Below the pieces are notes generated by a model. It made no database searches, was not told where the DNA came from, and was given only the letters and a program-made list of their open reading frames with translations. From Synechococcus sp. M16.1 (GTDB lineage: Bacteria > Cyanobacteriota > Cyanobacteriia > PCC-6307 > Cyanobiaceae): a DNA stretch of 64,000 bases. A program made the position numbers and the translations under genes. Shown piece after piece: positions 8,480-29,529 of this stretch. Position 1 is the first letter of the stretch; the number at the start of each line of letters is the position of its first letter. Where the stretch lies: contig NZ_CP047954.1 of the NCBI RefSeq assembly GCF_014279895.1, positions 1,550,001 to 1,614,000 of the forward strand. Direction: 5' to 3'.

Positions 8480-9679
8480 TCAGACGCTCGACAAGCGCAT
8501 CTGGGATTCGCCCTTGAGCCGCTGCTTGAGGCTGCGCAGAATCTCTGGGATGCGCTCACGCCACGGGCTCTCCTGCAGGACGCTCTGCAGCTCTTCGGCA
8601 CTGACCTCCGCATCAAAGCCATCGGCATTGGCCCCGGCAAACCAGTGGCCGCCGGAGCCCAGCAACCCATAGCGGGCCTTGGCATAACTCTCGAGATCCC
8701 AGGCCTCCAGCAGGTTGTACAGCCAAAGCAACACCGGCAGGTTGATCTCCCCAGGCGTCGCATGCCAAGGCGGCAGACCGACGGACCAGGTGGCCATCCA
8801 GTCACGACCCAATGCTTCATCGGCCGCCTGCCGAAGCCGCTGATCCACTGGAGCAACCAAGGACGCTGCCTCCGGCAGAAGGCGCAACGCCTCCAGGTGA
8901 AGCTCGAGATCCTCCGGCCGGGCCGCTCCCACGCTGATGGTGTGAACCCGCGGATCCTGGAGACAGAACAGGTCGTTGAAGACGATGGGATGCAGCGGTG
9001 CACACAGCTCCAACAGCCGTTGGGATGGCGTGTGCAGATGGCCGCCCTTGTCAGTGGGACTGATGATGAACACCCCCATGTCCTGACGGCGGGCCGCATC
9101 CAAGGCAGGGCCGTTGTCCTGGCGGATGTAATACCAGTGCAGATTCACGTAATCGAAGGCACCGGAGTCGCAGGCCTGTGCGATCAAAGCGGTGGGGCCA
9201 TGGGTGGAGAAACCCACGTGACCAATACGGCCCTCCGCCTGCCAGCGGCGCACCACCTCCATGCAGCCCCCGGGTTGAAGGGTCTGCTCAAGATGCTCCG
9301 GCAGGTTGATGCCGTGGATGGCCAGTAAATCAAGGCGATCACAGCCCAACCGCTCAAAACTGAGCTCCAGCTCCGCCTCGAAGGCGTCGGCATCGGGCCG
9401 GGGAGGCACCTTGCTCTGCAGCAGACGGGAGGGGTCGGGTGTGCGCGGCAAGGCCCAGCCCAGCTGACGTTCGGAGCTGCCGTAGTGCCGCGCCGTTTCC
9501 ACATGGTGAAAGCCCAGATCCACCGCGCGCTTCAGAGTCGCCTCGAGCTGGGTCTGCGATGCAGACGTGATCTCATCAGCTGGAAGGTCGGTCCAGCTCT
9601 GCTGAAAGCGCATTCCCCCGAGAGACAACAGGGGGATCTCAAGCTCCGTGCGGCCGAATCGGCGGGTGGGAAGCGCCAT
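8480..9679 (-). CDS. Aldo/keto reductase with a cysteine-free C-terminal domain
   Basis: A 399-residue COG1453-type oxidoreductase. Residues 1-270 form an aldo/keto reductase barrel: FGRTELEIPLLSLGGMRFQ, HHVETARHYGSSE (with the catalytic Tyr), LLAIHGIN and HVGFSTHGP. In family members I know, the C-terminal part binds iron-sulfur clusters through motifs like CxxCxxCxxxCP ahead of a LYN and HWFPG segment. Here the scaffold remains (EINLPVLLWLYN about 310-321, GGHWFAG about 345-351) but every cysteine is gone; all five cysteines of the protein lie in the barrel. The start ATG overlaps the stop of a ferredoxin gene by one base, suggesting a working pair. Substrate unknown. Confidence 0.88.
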   Translation of the reverse strand: MALPTRRFGRTELEIPLLSLGGMRFQQSWTDLPADEITSASQTQLEATLKRAVDLGFHHVETARHYGSSERQLGWALPRTPDPSRLLQSKVPPRPDADAFEAELELSFERLGCDRLDLLAIHGINLPEHLEQTLQPGGCMEVVRRWQAEGRIGHVGFSTHGPTALIAQACDSGAFDYVNLHWYYIRQDNGPALDAARRQDMGVFIISPTDKGGHLHTPSQRLLELCAPLHPIVFNDLFCLQDPRVHTISVGAARPEDLELHLEALRLLPEAASLVAPVDQRLRQAADEALGRDWMATWSVGLPPWHATPGEINLPVLLWLYNLLEAWDLESYAKARYGLLGSGGHWFAGANADGFDAEVSAEELQSVLQESPWRERIPEILRSLKQRLKGESQMRLSSV

Positions 9680-9942
9680 CAACCCTGGGGACGCGGTTGC
9701 AGATTCTGGCGAATCAGGTTTTGCCGCAACGTTTCCAACGATTCAAAGGGAACCCAGTGAATGCAATCCACAGGACAGGTGTCGATGGCCTCCTGAATGC
9801 ATTCGGTGGAGTCACCGTCCTGCCGGATGGCCCTTGAGCGTCCCAGATGCGGCTCAACAACAAAGGTGTTCGCAGCCACGTGAGCGCAGTATCGACAGCC
9901 GATGCAGACGGCTTCATCCACCCAGACAGCCTGATCGCGCAT
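9679..9942 (-). CDS. 4Fe-4S ferredoxin
   Basis: An 87-residue ferredoxin. Cluster ligands are visible in VCIGCRYCAHVA (three Cys) and DTCPVDCIHWV; the cysteine in TECIQEA may be structural. It resembles the single-cluster ferredoxins of cyanobacteria that carry low-potential electrons. The TGA at 9679-9681 overlaps the ATG of the downstream aldo/keto reductase by one base, so the two are translated together; the ferredoxin probably supplies or receives electrons for that enzyme (inference). The 90 bases upstream to 10033 hold its promoter, which I could not define. Confidence 0.9.
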   Translation of the reverse strand: MRDQAVWVDEAVCIGCRYCAHVAANTFVVEPHLGRSRAIRQDGDSTECIQEAIDTCPVDCIHWVPFESLETLRQNLIRQNLQPRPQG

Positions 9943-10032
9943 GTCTCCCCCGAGCAGGGGTTCCCTCCCGGTGGCCTGCTCCTGCGGGCGAGCGGGGGCG
10001 GAAAAGGCGTGAGATGAAGGATCAGCCAGGAT

Positions 10033-10425
10033 TCAGGCGTCCCAGCGGGTCACCACGAGTTCGATCGAACCATCCTCGGTTTGGGTCTGCTCGGCAACCT
10101 GAAATCCTTCCTTAGTGGTTGCAGCCAGAACCGTATTCAGGGCGTAGCGCTGGGTGAGCTTGGAGAGAAAACGTTCCACAGGAATCTGCTGCTTCCACAG
10201 ATCAAGGTCGGTGACCAGCTCATAGGACTCCGATGAGCTGTTCCAGCGGAAACCGATGTCACCACCGTCCTGCACGGCGATGGCCAGATCAGCGGTGACG
10301 GTCTGGCCGCGGTAGCCGCGCACGGGACGTTCACCCTGATCAGGGGCATAGCCCATGTCTTCCAGGGCTTTCACCAGAGGCTCCAGCTGACGCAGTTCGG
10401 TTTTGACGGTGCTGAAATGCGACAT
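10033..10425 (-). CDS. ycf35: DUF1257 / Ycf35 family protein
   Basis: A 130-residue soluble protein starting MSHFSTVKTELRQLEPLVKA, the characteristic opening of the Ycf35 (DUF1257) family found in cyanobacteria and some algal plastids. The later GYRGQTVTADLAI, GGDIGFRWN and DLWKQQIPVERFLSKL segments also match. Function unknown. The start overlaps the stop of the upstream DUF2997 gene by one base, a pairing common in cyanobacteria. Confidence 0.9.
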   Translation of the reverse strand: MSHFSTVKTELRQLEPLVKALEDMGYAPDQGERPVRGYRGQTVTADLAIAVQDGGDIGFRWNSSSESYELVTDLDLWKQQIPVERFLSKLTQRYALNTVLAATTKEGFQVAEQTQTEDGSIELVVTRWDA

Positions 10426-10628
10426 CAGTTCAAATGAGCGGGAAGAGACTGGGACTGGACCTCAGGCTGCAGAAACGCTTCGGATGTGGACTCCTGACGT
10501 TCAACCGTTCCAAGAGCAGCTTCCACTTCTTCAGTGAGCTGCTGGCACGCTTCACCAGCAACACCCTCGACCCGTTCTTCCACACGGCCGTCAGGCCGAA
10601 TGGTGAAACGAATGGTCTTCTGGGGCAT
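10425..10628 (-). CDS. DUF2997 family protein
   Basis: A 67-residue protein with the DUF2997 core: IRFTIRPDGRVEERVEGVAG followed by CQQLTEEVEAALG. In this family the strand-turn-strand region TIRPDGRV is diagnostic. It is translationally coupled to ycf35 (TGATG). Function unknown; the consistent pairing suggests the two proteins act together. Confidence 0.82.
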   Translation of the reverse strand: MPQKTIRFTIRPDGRVEERVEGVAGEACQQLTEEVEAALGTVERQESTSEAFLQPEVQSQSLPAHLN

Positions 10629-10703
10629 CGAAGAAGCGTGTTTTGCGCAGCAATCTAGTGGGGGTCACCCCTGAATGTTGCGTTTGCCGTTACAAGAGCG
10701 GCG

Positions 10704-11516
10704 CTACAGGATGAAACCGTCGTTGATCAGAGCCTGCAGGCGTTCCAGCACCAGCGGATCCTCCAGCTGCTCGAGGGCCGTTCTGGCCTCATCGCGCACG
10801 GAGATCTCCCCGTCATGGAGCAGGGAACTCACCAAGGCTTCAACGATCTCGGCTTGCCGCGGCTGCACCAGCTGATCCATCAAACGGCCCAAAGCCCAGA
10901 TGCAGTTGCTGCGCACCACCGCTTCACTGTCGATGCGCAGACTCACCAGCAATTGCCCCGCTGCGGGATCGGCCTTGACCGGGGAACGGCTGCCGGCTTC
11001 CGCCAGGGATCCCGGACACCAGAGGCGCACCGCTGCGACATCCGTCTGCAGCGCCCGGATCAACGGATTGAGCACCGGAGCATCGGGGAAATTGCCCAGG
11101 CTCCAGGCCGCAGCCTTGCGGACGTAGGCATTGGCATCGAGCTGAAGCAGCTGCAACAGCGGCTCAACAGCCGGCGGCGATGGATTGCGGCCCAAGGCGT
11201 AGACGGCACTCATCCGCTCCACCGGACAGGAGTTCTGGAGCAAGGGCAGCAGCAGGGCAATCGAACGGGGATCACGGTGTTCACAAAACACCTGCAGGCC
11301 CTGCAGCCGTTCTCCGTGGTTGCCACGCAACCAGACCAGGCCCTGGTCACAGGCCCGGGCAATCTCTAGGGAGGAATCCTGCTCGGCGTCATCGAGCTGG
11401 ATTGCATCAAGCGGATCAACGTCGTCTTCCGCCGCCAGCTCACGCGCCAGCAGATCAGGATCAACAGAGAGGCTGGACAGCCCCTGGTCCTTCTGTTGGC
11501 TGCGGTCGTCAGTCAT
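10704..11516 (-). CDS. HEAT-repeat (PBS lyase-like) protein
   Basis: A 270-residue protein built of HEAT-like repeats from about residue 70 onward: RSIALLLPLLQ, RMSAVYALGRN, PPAVEPLLQLLQ, VRKAAAWSLGNF, LNPLIRALQ, VVRSNCIWALGRL and ISVRDEARTALEQL. The first 60 residues are acidic and polar. Related repeats occur in phycobilin lyases of the CpcE/F type and in phycobilisome degradation factors, but no other phycobilisome gene lies nearby, so a scaffold role is all that can be claimed. ATG start at 11516; no overlap with neighbours. Confidence 0.8.
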   Translation of the reverse strand: MTDDRSQQKDQGLSSLSVDPDLLARELAAEDDVDPLDAIQLDDAEQDSSLEIARACDQGLVWLRGNHGERLQGLQVFCEHRDPRSIALLLPLLQNSCPVERMSAVYALGRNPSPPAVEPLLQLLQLDANAYVRKAAAWSLGNFPDAPVLNPLIRALQTDVAAVRLWCPGSLAEAGSRSPVKADPAAGQLLVSLRIDSEAVVRSNCIWALGRLMDQLVQPRQAEIVEALVSSLLHDGEISVRDEARTALEQLEDPLVLERLQALINDGFIL

Positions 11517-11546
11517 GCGGGGATGCTACGGGAGCCATTCCAGGAC

Positions 11547-11672
11547 TCAACCCATCGGGGCTGGAGCCAGCATGTCACCGGGAAGCCAGATGCGGGCACT
11601 CACAGCGAACAACGCCAGGGCAAACAGAAGAACAATCAGAGCCGGCAGAAGCGTGGAACGAAAAAACGACAC
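11547..11672 (-). CDS. Very small single-pass membrane protein
   Basis: A GTG at 11672 opens a 41-residue frame: basic N-terminus (VSFFRS), a strong hydrophobic helix (LLPALIVLLFALALFAV), then ARIWLPGDMLAPAPMG. Charge and hydrophobicity are distributed as in real small membrane proteins. It begins 30 bases after the sodium:solute symporter stop on the same strand, so it may be co-transcribed with it. No Shine-Dalgarno sequence is evident. Confidence 0.5.
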   Translation of the reverse strand: MSFFRSTLLPALIVLLFALALFAVSARIWLPGDMLAPAPMG

Positions 11673-11702
11673 CGGAACAGGCCAATCAAGGCGTCATTCT
11701 GC

Positions 11703-13457
11703 TCAAGAGGGCACGGCATCGACTCGCCGCCGCAGCTGCCAGATCGAGAGGATCAGCACCGACAGACCGATCCAGCCACTCCACTGTTGATGCAACAGGA
11801 AGCCTCCGGTGCCGAGCAGGCCGCCAAACAACACACCACAGGCCAGCATGAAGCGCCGCAGCATGGCCGGCAACGACTCCATCGGCATGACGCCGAAGCG
11901 ATGGCGCAGGCGTGACCACCCGGGGCCCGGAGGACGCACCGTCCGCACAAACCGCTCCAAAACAGCATCCGATTCCGGCGGTGTGCTCAGCATCACCGTC
12001 AACCAGACCACAGCGGAGAGGCCGGTGATCACCGCAATGCGAACCCCGTAATCCTCGATCCGAACCAGGGGCACCACCGAAGTGAACACCCCAACGAAAA
12101 AGCCGCAGAGCATCGCCGACAGCTCCGCGGCTGCATTCACGCGCCACCAGAACCAGCGCAGCACCAGAACCACACCGGGGCCGGACCCGATCGCGATCAC
12201 CAGCCGAAACACCGTGCCGATGCTGTCGCTGATCAAAGCGGTGATCACCCCAAGAACGAGCAGCAGAACCGTGGTGAGTTGTCCCACCAGCAACAGCTCC
12301 CGCGAACCGGCAGAGGGGCGAACAAAGCGCTGATAGAGGTCGTGGGTGAGGTAGCTGGCTCCCCAGTTCACCGAGGTGCTCACGGTGCTCATGAACGCCG
12401 CCACCAAAGAGATCACCACCAGGCCGAGCGCCACCGGGGGCAGCAGTTGCACGGCCAGGGCGGGATAGCCGAGCTCAAGATCAGCGCCAGCCGGCAACAG
12501 CACCAGGGCCGCCAACGCGACCACGATCCAGAGCCAGCTGCGCACGAGGTAATTCACCACCAGAAACACCCAACCCGCCAGCCGCGCCTGCTGCTCATCG
12601 CGGGTGGCCAGCATGCGCTGGATGAACTCGCCACCCCCATCGCTGCGGCGGAAACTCCACCACTGCACAGCGATGTAAGCCGTGAACATCGGGATGCTGA
12701 TGCCGCTGCCCTGCAACCAGTGGAAGCCCGCGTCATCCCAGGTCCAGGGCACCAGAGACAGCAGCTCCGGCCGCTGCAGCGCCTGCAGTTGTTCCAACAA
12801 CGCTGTCATCCCTCCTGCGGCATGGAGGGCAGCCGCAGCCACGGCCAGGGCACCCGCCAACGCCAGCACAAGCTGGACCAGATCGGTGACCACGACGGCC
12901 CAGAGCCCACCGGCCACGGTGTAACTCATCACAAGCAGAGCCACGACCATCAGGAGCCAAACCGTGTCCGTCAGTCCCAGTGCTGCGGGTTGACCCGACA
13001 CCAGCCCCAGCGCTTCCACCACCTTGCGGAGGGCGAGAAAGGCATAGCCGATGCCAATGCAGTTCACCGGCACGGCCAGCAGGAAAGCCTTGATGCCGCG
13101 CAACCAAGCCGCCGCCGCTCCGCCATAGCGCAGCTCGGTGAAGGCGGCGTCGGTGAGCACACCGCTGCGGCGCCAAAGGGGTGCGAAGACAACAGCCATG
13201 GCCACGTGGGCCAAACCAAAGCTCCACCACTCCCAGTTGCCCGCCAGGCCGCGGGCACCCACCAAGCCGGCGACGTAAAGCGGCGTATCGATTGAGAAGG
13301 TGGTGGCCGCCATCGAGGCGCCGGCCAACCAACCGTTCAGACGACGGCCAGCCACGAAATAATCCGCCTCGCCGCTGTTGCGGCGGGCCAGCCACAACCC
13401 CAACACCAGGGTGAGAACGAGGTAAGCAGCGAGAAGCAGCCAATCGATCGCTGTCAT
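11703..13457 (-). CDS. Sodium:solute symporter (SSS family)
   Basis: A 584-residue membrane protein with about thirteen to fourteen hydrophobic segments. Typical SSS features are the N-terminal LARRNSGEADYFVAGRRLNG, FSIDTPLYVAGLVGARG, and the helix FMSTVSTSVNWGASYLTHDL, which in this family carries sodium ligands (Ser/Thr). Substrates range from sugars and amino acids to acetate and urea; the sequence does not decide. Residues 490-530 form a charged cytoplasmic loop. The ATG at 13457 lies 7 bases after a perfect 15-bp hairpin (13465-13497), leaving no room for an unpaired Shine-Dalgarno site. Confidence 0.9.
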   Translation of the reverse strand: MTAIDWLLLAAYLVLTLVLGLWLARRNSGEADYFVAGRRLNGWLAGASMAATTFSIDTPLYVAGLVGARGLAGNWEWWSFGLAHVAMAVVFAPLWRRSGVLTDAAFTELRYGGAAAAWLRGIKAFLLAVPVNCIGIGYAFLALRKVVEALGLVSGQPAALGLTDTVWLLMVVALLVMSYTVAGGLWAVVVTDLVQLVLALAGALAVAAAALHAAGGMTALLEQLQALQRPELLSLVPWTWDDAGFHWLQGSGISIPMFTAYIAVQWWSFRRSDGGGEFIQRMLATRDEQQARLAGWVFLVVNYLVRSWLWIVVALAALVLLPAGADLELGYPALAVQLLPPVALGLVVISLVAAFMSTVSTSVNWGASYLTHDLYQRFVRPSAGSRELLLVGQLTTVLLLVLGVITALISDSIGTVFRLVIAIGSGPGVVLVLRWFWWRVNAAAELSAMLCGFFVGVFTSVVPLVRIEDYGVRIAVITGLSAVVWLTVMLSTPPESDAVLERFVRTVRPPGPGWSRLRHRFGVMPMESLPAMLRRFMLACGVLFGGLLGTGGFLLHQQWSGWIGLSVLILSIWQLRRRVDAVPS

Positions 13458-13464
13458 GCGCAGA

Positions 13465-13497
13465 CCCCGTTCCTCAGCAGTCTGCTGAGGAACGGGG
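13465..13497 (-). terminator. Perfect 15-bp hairpin between rlmN and the symporter gene
   Basis: CCCCGTTCCTCAGCA pairs without mismatch with TGCTGAGGAACGGGG around a three-base loop (GTC). It lies 14 bases after the rlmN stop and 7 bases before the symporter start, both on the minus strand. There is no T run on either side, so it may stop transcription imperfectly, protect the rlmN mRNA end, or fold over the symporter ribosome-binding region. Confidence 0.6.
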
Positions 13498-13511
13498 CAT
13501 CAGCCCACCCT

Positions 13512-20801
<7,290 letters not shown>

Positions 20802-20843
20802 TTAAGGAAGAAGGAGCGGGGAATCGGTTCGTTCGTTGATCCG

Positions 20844-24137
<3,294 letters not shown>

Positions 24138-24418
24138 GCGGGGACCGGCAGAGAGGACGAAGGGACTGGGGAGGACTGGATTGGCGGCAGAAGCTCACCT
24201 GACAGGACGATTAGACACAACAGCGGCACCGACGGTTTCCAGGACGGAACCGACAGCGCCGCTGCTGCTGTTCAGAAATCGCGGGTCAGATCAGCTGACG
24301 ACGACAAGTGCACCGGAAGGAAATGGACGCTTCAGGCACCACACACAAGACGGAATCCTGCGCATGGCCAGGCCAATACAACATCTTACATATGGACTCG
24401 ACACCCTTGGAACTCCGG
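24138..24418 (-). promoter_or_regulatory. rpoB upstream region with leader hairpin
   Basis: This 281-base gap between tatD and rpoB holds no convincing gene. On the minus strand a weak -10-like TAAGAT lies at 24383-24388 without a good -35, which would give a leader of roughly 230 bases. Within it an imperfect inverted repeat spans 24221-24264, with outer arms CAGCGGC / GCCGCTG and inner arms CGGTT / AACCG. Such leaders can regulate RNA polymerase synthesis, but this is inference from structure only. Confidence 0.35.
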
Positions 24419-25207
24419 TTAAGGGAGTCCGAACAAACGCCGGGCGTTGGCGGTGCTGCTGCAGGCCACGCTGTCGAGATCCACGCCGCGCAGCTCAGCC
24501 ACCCGCGTGGCAACGGAAGCCACGAAGGCCGGCTCATTGCGCTTGCCGCGGCGGGGCACAGGGGCCAGAAAAGGGCAGTCGGTTTCCACCAGGAAACGAT
24601 CCTCCGGCACCTGACGGGCGCAGTCGTGGGTGGACTCCGCCTTGGGGAAGGTGACGGTGCCGCTGAAGCTGATGTAGAAGCCGAGCTCCAGGAACTGGTG
24701 CATTTCATCGGGGGTACCGCCCCAGCAATGCATTACCCCTCCGGGGCAACGGCCCTGCGCCTTGCGGGCCCGCAGTTCCTCCAGCATCGGCTCGGCGGCA
24801 TCCCGGCAGTGAATGATCACCGGCAGGTTCAACTCAACCGCCAGGTCCAATTGAGGGCGCAGCACAGCAAGCTGCTCCTCGAGATTCTTGTCTCGAAAGA
24901 GATCGAGGCCGAGTTCGCCGATGGCGACCACCCGATCATCCTCCAGAGCTGCCCGGCGCAGCACCGCCACCGTGTCATCCCGCCAATGCTCGGTGTCCAG
25001 TGGATGGACGCCGACGGAATAACGCATCTCCGGGAATCGATCCGCCAGGGCGCGGATCGCCGGTATTTCGGAGGGTTCGACGCAGGCGTGCAGCAGTGCA
25101 CCAACCCCAGCCTCACGCCAGCGTGAAGCCACCTCATCGAGGTCGTCGTCAAAGTTGCGGAAGACGATGTGACAGTGGCTGTCAATCAACGTCGGGGTGG
25201 GGGACAC
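24419..25207 (-). CDS. tatD: TatD family metal-dependent hydrolase / deoxyribonuclease
   Basis: A 262-residue TIM-barrel hydrolase with metal ligands in IDSHCHIVF, AIGELGLDLF, VIIHCRDA and VETDCPFLAPV. TatD proteins are 3'-5' exonucleases linked to DNA repair and turnover. The annotated start is GTG at 25207, only 4 bases after a strong hairpin; a TTG at 25189 would give the more usual opening MIDSHCH and is a fair alternative. Downstream of rpsT on the same strand. Confidence 0.9.
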   Translation of the reverse strand: MSPTPTLIDSHCHIVFRNFDDDLDEVASRWREAGVGALLHACVEPSEIPAIRALADRFPEMRYSVGVHPLDTEHWRDDTVAVLRRAALEDDRVVAIGELGLDLFRDKNLEEQLAVLRPQLDLAVELNLPVIIHCRDAAEPMLEELRARKAQGRCPGGVMHCWGGTPDEMHQFLELGFYISFSGTVTFPKAESTHDCARQVPEDRFLVETDCPFLAPVPRRGKRNEPAFVASVATRVAELRGVDLDSVACSSTANARRLFGLP

Positions 25208-25211
25208 AGCT

Positions 25212-25234
25212 GGGCCGAAACGCGCTTTCGGCCC
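25212..25234 (-). terminator. Perfect 9-bp hairpin after rpsT
   Basis: GGGCCGAAA and TTTCGGCCC pair perfectly around a five-base loop. It lies 21 bases after the rpsT stop and ends 4 bases before the GTG proposed for tatD. No T run follows on the minus strand, so termination may be partial; it may also block ribosome access to tatD. Confidence 0.55.
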
Positions 25235-25255
25235 ATTCTGCCGGTTGAAACCGAA

Positions 25256-25624
<369 letters not shown>

Positions 25625-25660
25625 CTAACTTGACCGAACTCTCCCACTGTTCCTTTGTCT

Positions 25661-26968
25661 GTGAGCCAGCCGGCCGTTGCTCCCCTTCGCATCGTGCGGG
25701 ATCTGGACCGGGCCCAGACGGAGCTGAAACGGTTGTCGAGCCGCACCACACAAACCCAGCAGGGTGAAGCCCGTGAGCGGGTTGAAGCCATTCTCACAGC
25801 GGTGCGCGACCGCGGTGATGCCGCCATTGCCGACTTCACCGAACGGTTCGATGGCTTCCGGCCCGAACCAATGGCGGTGTCCCCCGAGGCCCTCGAACAG
25901 GCCTGGACGTCGCTGCCGACCAACCTGCGGGATGCCCTAGAGCTGGCCCATCGCCGCATCACCGACTTCCACCAACGCCAACGTCCCGCCGATCTGGCGG
26001 TGACGGGCCCCCACGGCGAACAGCTTGGGCGGCGCTGGCGGCCGGTGGAGCGGGCGGGTCTCTACGTGCCCGGAGGACGGGCGGCTTACCCCAGCACCGT
26101 GCTGATGAATGCGGTGCCAGCCCGGGTCGCCGGCGTCAAAGACGTGGTGATCTGTTCCCCCGCCGGACGTGATGGTGCGGTGAACCCCGTGGTGCTGGCA
26201 GCGGCCCACCTGGCCGGCGTGAAAACGGTGTTCCGCCTCGGAGGTGCTCAGGCTGTTGCCGCCATGGCCTACGGCAGCGAGAGCGTGCCCAAGGTGGACG
26301 TGATCAGTGGCCCCGGAAACCTCTACGTCACCCTTGCGAAACAGGCGGTGTACGGCCAGGTGGCCATCGATTCCCTGGCGGGACCAAGCGAAGTGCTGGT
26401 GATCGCCGACCACTCCGCCAAGCCCGATCAGGTGGCAGCGGATCTGTTGGCGCAGGCGGAGCACGACCCCCTGGCGGCGGCGGTGCTGATCACCACCGAC
26501 CCTGCACTGGCCGACGGGATCAACGCCGCAGTGGCCGAACAGCTGGCCGATCACCCCCGCCAGGAGATCTGCGAAGCCGCTCTGCGGGACTGGGGGCTGG
26601 TGGTGGTCTGCGACGACCTCGAGAGCTGTGCCCGCCTCAGCGACAGCTTCGCCCCCGAACACCTGGAGCTGCTGGTGGAGCGGCCCGAACCCCTGGCGGA
26701 TCGCATTCAGAACGCCGGAGCCATTTTCCTGGGCCCCTGGTCCCCAGAAGCGGTGGGGGATTACCTGGCAGGCCCAAACCACACGCTGCCCACCTGTGGA
26801 GCCGCGCGTTTCAGCGGGGCCCTCAGTGTTGAGACCTTCATGCGCCACACCTCGCTGATCGGTTTCAACCGGGCCGCCCTGGAAGCAACGGGTTCAGCTG
26901 TGCAGGAGCTGGCCACCAGTGAAGGCTTGCACAGCCACGCTGAATCGGTGCGACGGCGCCTCAGCTGA
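25661..26968 (+). CDS. hisD: Histidinol dehydrogenase
   Basis: Zinc enzyme performing the last two oxidations of histidine synthesis. The 435-residue product includes [67 protein letters not shown], the zinc-site QAEHDPLA and [11 protein letters not shown]. The GTG at 25661 is preferred to a TTG two codons earlier. Its 3' end overlaps that of the convergent rpiA by eight bases. Confidence 0.95.
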   Translation: MSQPAVAPLRIVRDLDRAQTELKRLSSRTTQTQQGEARERVEAILTAVRDRGDAAIADFTERFDGFRPEPMAVSPEALEQAWTSLPTNLRDALELAHRRITDFHQRQRPADLAVTGPHGEQLGRRWRPVERAGLYVPGGRAAYPSTVLMNAVPARVAGVKDVVICSPAGRDGAVNPVVLAAAHLAGVKTVFRLGGAQAVAAMAYGSESVPKVDVISGPGNLYVTLAKQAVYGQVAIDSLAGPSEVLVIADHSAKPDQVAADLLAQAEHDPLAAAVLITTDPALADGINAAVAEQLADHPRQEICEAALRDWGLVVVCDDLESCARLSDSFAPEHLELLVERPEPLADRIQNAGAIFLGPWSPEAVGDYLAGPNHTLPTCGAARFSGALSVETFMRHTSLIGFNRAALEATGSAVQELATSEGLHSHAESVRRRLS

Positions 26969-27680
26969 GGCGCTTCTCCAGGCTGCGGACACCCGCCACA
27001 CCATCGGTGATCTCACCGACCAACACCTCATCGGTGATGTTGACGAACAGGCCGTTCTCCAGCACACCGGGAATGTTGTTGATCGTCTGCTCCAGGGCCA
27101 CTGGATCGCTGATGCCGCCGTCGAGCTTGGCGTCCAGCACCAGGTTGCCCTGATCGGTAACCACAGGGCCGGCCTTGCGCTGGGCCATGCGCAGCTCAGC
27201 GCTGCCCCCGAGGGCTTCAAGCTGCTGCTTCACCTGGCGCCAGGCCCCGGGGAGCACTTCCACCGGCAGCAGAAAACCGAGGTTGAGACGGTCCACCAGC
27301 TTGGTGGAGTCCACCACCACCACAAACCGATCCGCCCGTGCCGCCACGAGTTTCTCCTGCACGTGGCATGCGCCACCACCCTTGATCAATTGGAAGCAAG
27401 GGTCGACTTCGTCGGCACCATCGATGGCCAGATCAATCCGGCTGACGGCGTTGAGACTGAGCAGGGGAATGTTGAGCTCAGCGGCCAGAACCTCTCCTTG
27501 GAAGGACGTGGTGACACCGACGATGTCTTTGAGTTCTCCGCTGGCGAGCTTGGCCCCCAGGCCCTGAATCATCAGAGCGGCGGTGGAGCCTGATCCCAGG
27601 CCCAGCACCATGCCGTCCTTGATCTGTTCCACGGCGGCATCAGCCACCGCCTGCTTCATCTGGGTCTGTAGATCAGCCAT
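26961..27680 (-). CDS. rpiA: Ribose-5-phosphate isomerase A
   Basis: Interconverts ribose-5-phosphate and ribulose-5-phosphate in the Calvin cycle and pentose phosphate pathway. The 239-residue protein shows [12 protein letters not shown] (phosphate loop), [12 protein letters not shown] (catalytic Asp) and [13 protein letters not shown] (catalytic Glu region). Full length with ATG at 27680. Convergent with hisD; the HtrA gene lies 38 bases upstream on the same strand. Confidence 0.95.
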   Translation of the reverse strand: MADLQTQMKQAVADAAVEQIKDGMVLGLGSGSTAALMIQGLGAKLASGELKDIVGVTTSFQGEVLAAELNIPLLSLNAVSRIDLAIDGADEVDPCFQLIKGGGACHVQEKLVAARADRFVVVVDSTKLVDRLNLGFLLPVEVLPGAWRQVKQQLEALGGSAELRMAQRKAGPVVTDQGNLVLDAKLDGGISDPVALEQTINNIPGVLENGLFVNITDEVLVGEITDGVAGVRSLEKRLS

Positions 27681-27718
27681 CGGGTCACGTCCTTTGGGCG
27701 CGACCGTAGCAAGGGGTT

Positions 27719-28894
<1,176 letters not shown>

Positions 28895-28966
28895 TCAGCA
28901 CCTCCATTGCGATGCGCGGTCGAGCTTGGACATTCCAGCTAGCAAATCAGCAAACGCAGTTTTCGC

Positions 28967-29413
28967 ATGCGTGCACTTCTGGCTCCAGCGGCAGCTCTGC
29001 TTGCCCTGGCTGGCCCGGTTGCCCTCACCCCTCAAGCCTCCGCGGAGAGCACAACGCTCAAGGCGGTGATCTTTGAGGAGGTCAAGCCGCTTTATCACAA
29101 AACAGATGCGGGCTACGAAGGCCTCGGGGTTGACGTTCTTGAACAGATCCGGATCCAGGCCAAGCGCCGCAAGGTGGACTACAGGGTGGCCAAGTCGGTG
29201 AACGACGGCATCGGCGCCGTGATCACCGGCAAAGCCGACATCGCCTGCGGCGGGGGCAACGGCAGCAACAAGTTCTGGGAACACGGCACCCTCGCCGCCA
29301 GCGAAACCAACGCCTGCCGCTTCGGCACCCAGATCCCCACGCAAGTGCTGTTGGAGCGCTTTGAAGAAGGCCCTCCCCTGACGCCACTCACACCCAATCC
29401 ATCGGGGTCTTGA
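28967..29413 (+). CDS. Shortened periplasmic solute-binding protein (family 3-like)
   Basis: A 148-residue exported protein: signal peptide of about 26 residues (LLAPAAALLALAG ... PQASA), then about 65 residues resembling the first lobe of family 3 solute-binding proteins (GYEGLGVDVLEQIRIQAK, DGIGAVITGKADIACG). After that the similarity stops and a Gly/Asn-rich stretch leads to an early stop. Family members have 230 or more mature residues in two lobes, so this is half a binding protein. It may be a degraded gene or a small protein with a new role. No permease or ATPase gene is adjacent. Confidence 0.6.
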   Translation: MRALLAPAAALLALAGPVALTPQASAESTTLKAVIFEEVKPLYHKTDAGYEGLGVDVLEQIRIQAKRRKVDYRVAKSVNDGIGAVITGKADIACGGGNGSNKFWEHGTLAASETNACRFGTQIPTQVLLERFEEGPPLTPLTPNPSGS

Positions 29414-29529
29414 TGCGATCGATCGCTGTTCTGCCCCTTCCAGCCAATGGGCGGGTTTTGATGGCCACCGATCGCACAGCGGCTCTTGCGTCCACTGCTT
29501 AGGGTCGAGCCGTTTTATGAGCTTCACCC

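Noticed and set aside
12279-13295. 338-codon + strand frame opposite the sodium:solute symporter
   Set aside because: His/Gln-rich antisense translation of a membrane protein gene, no domain.
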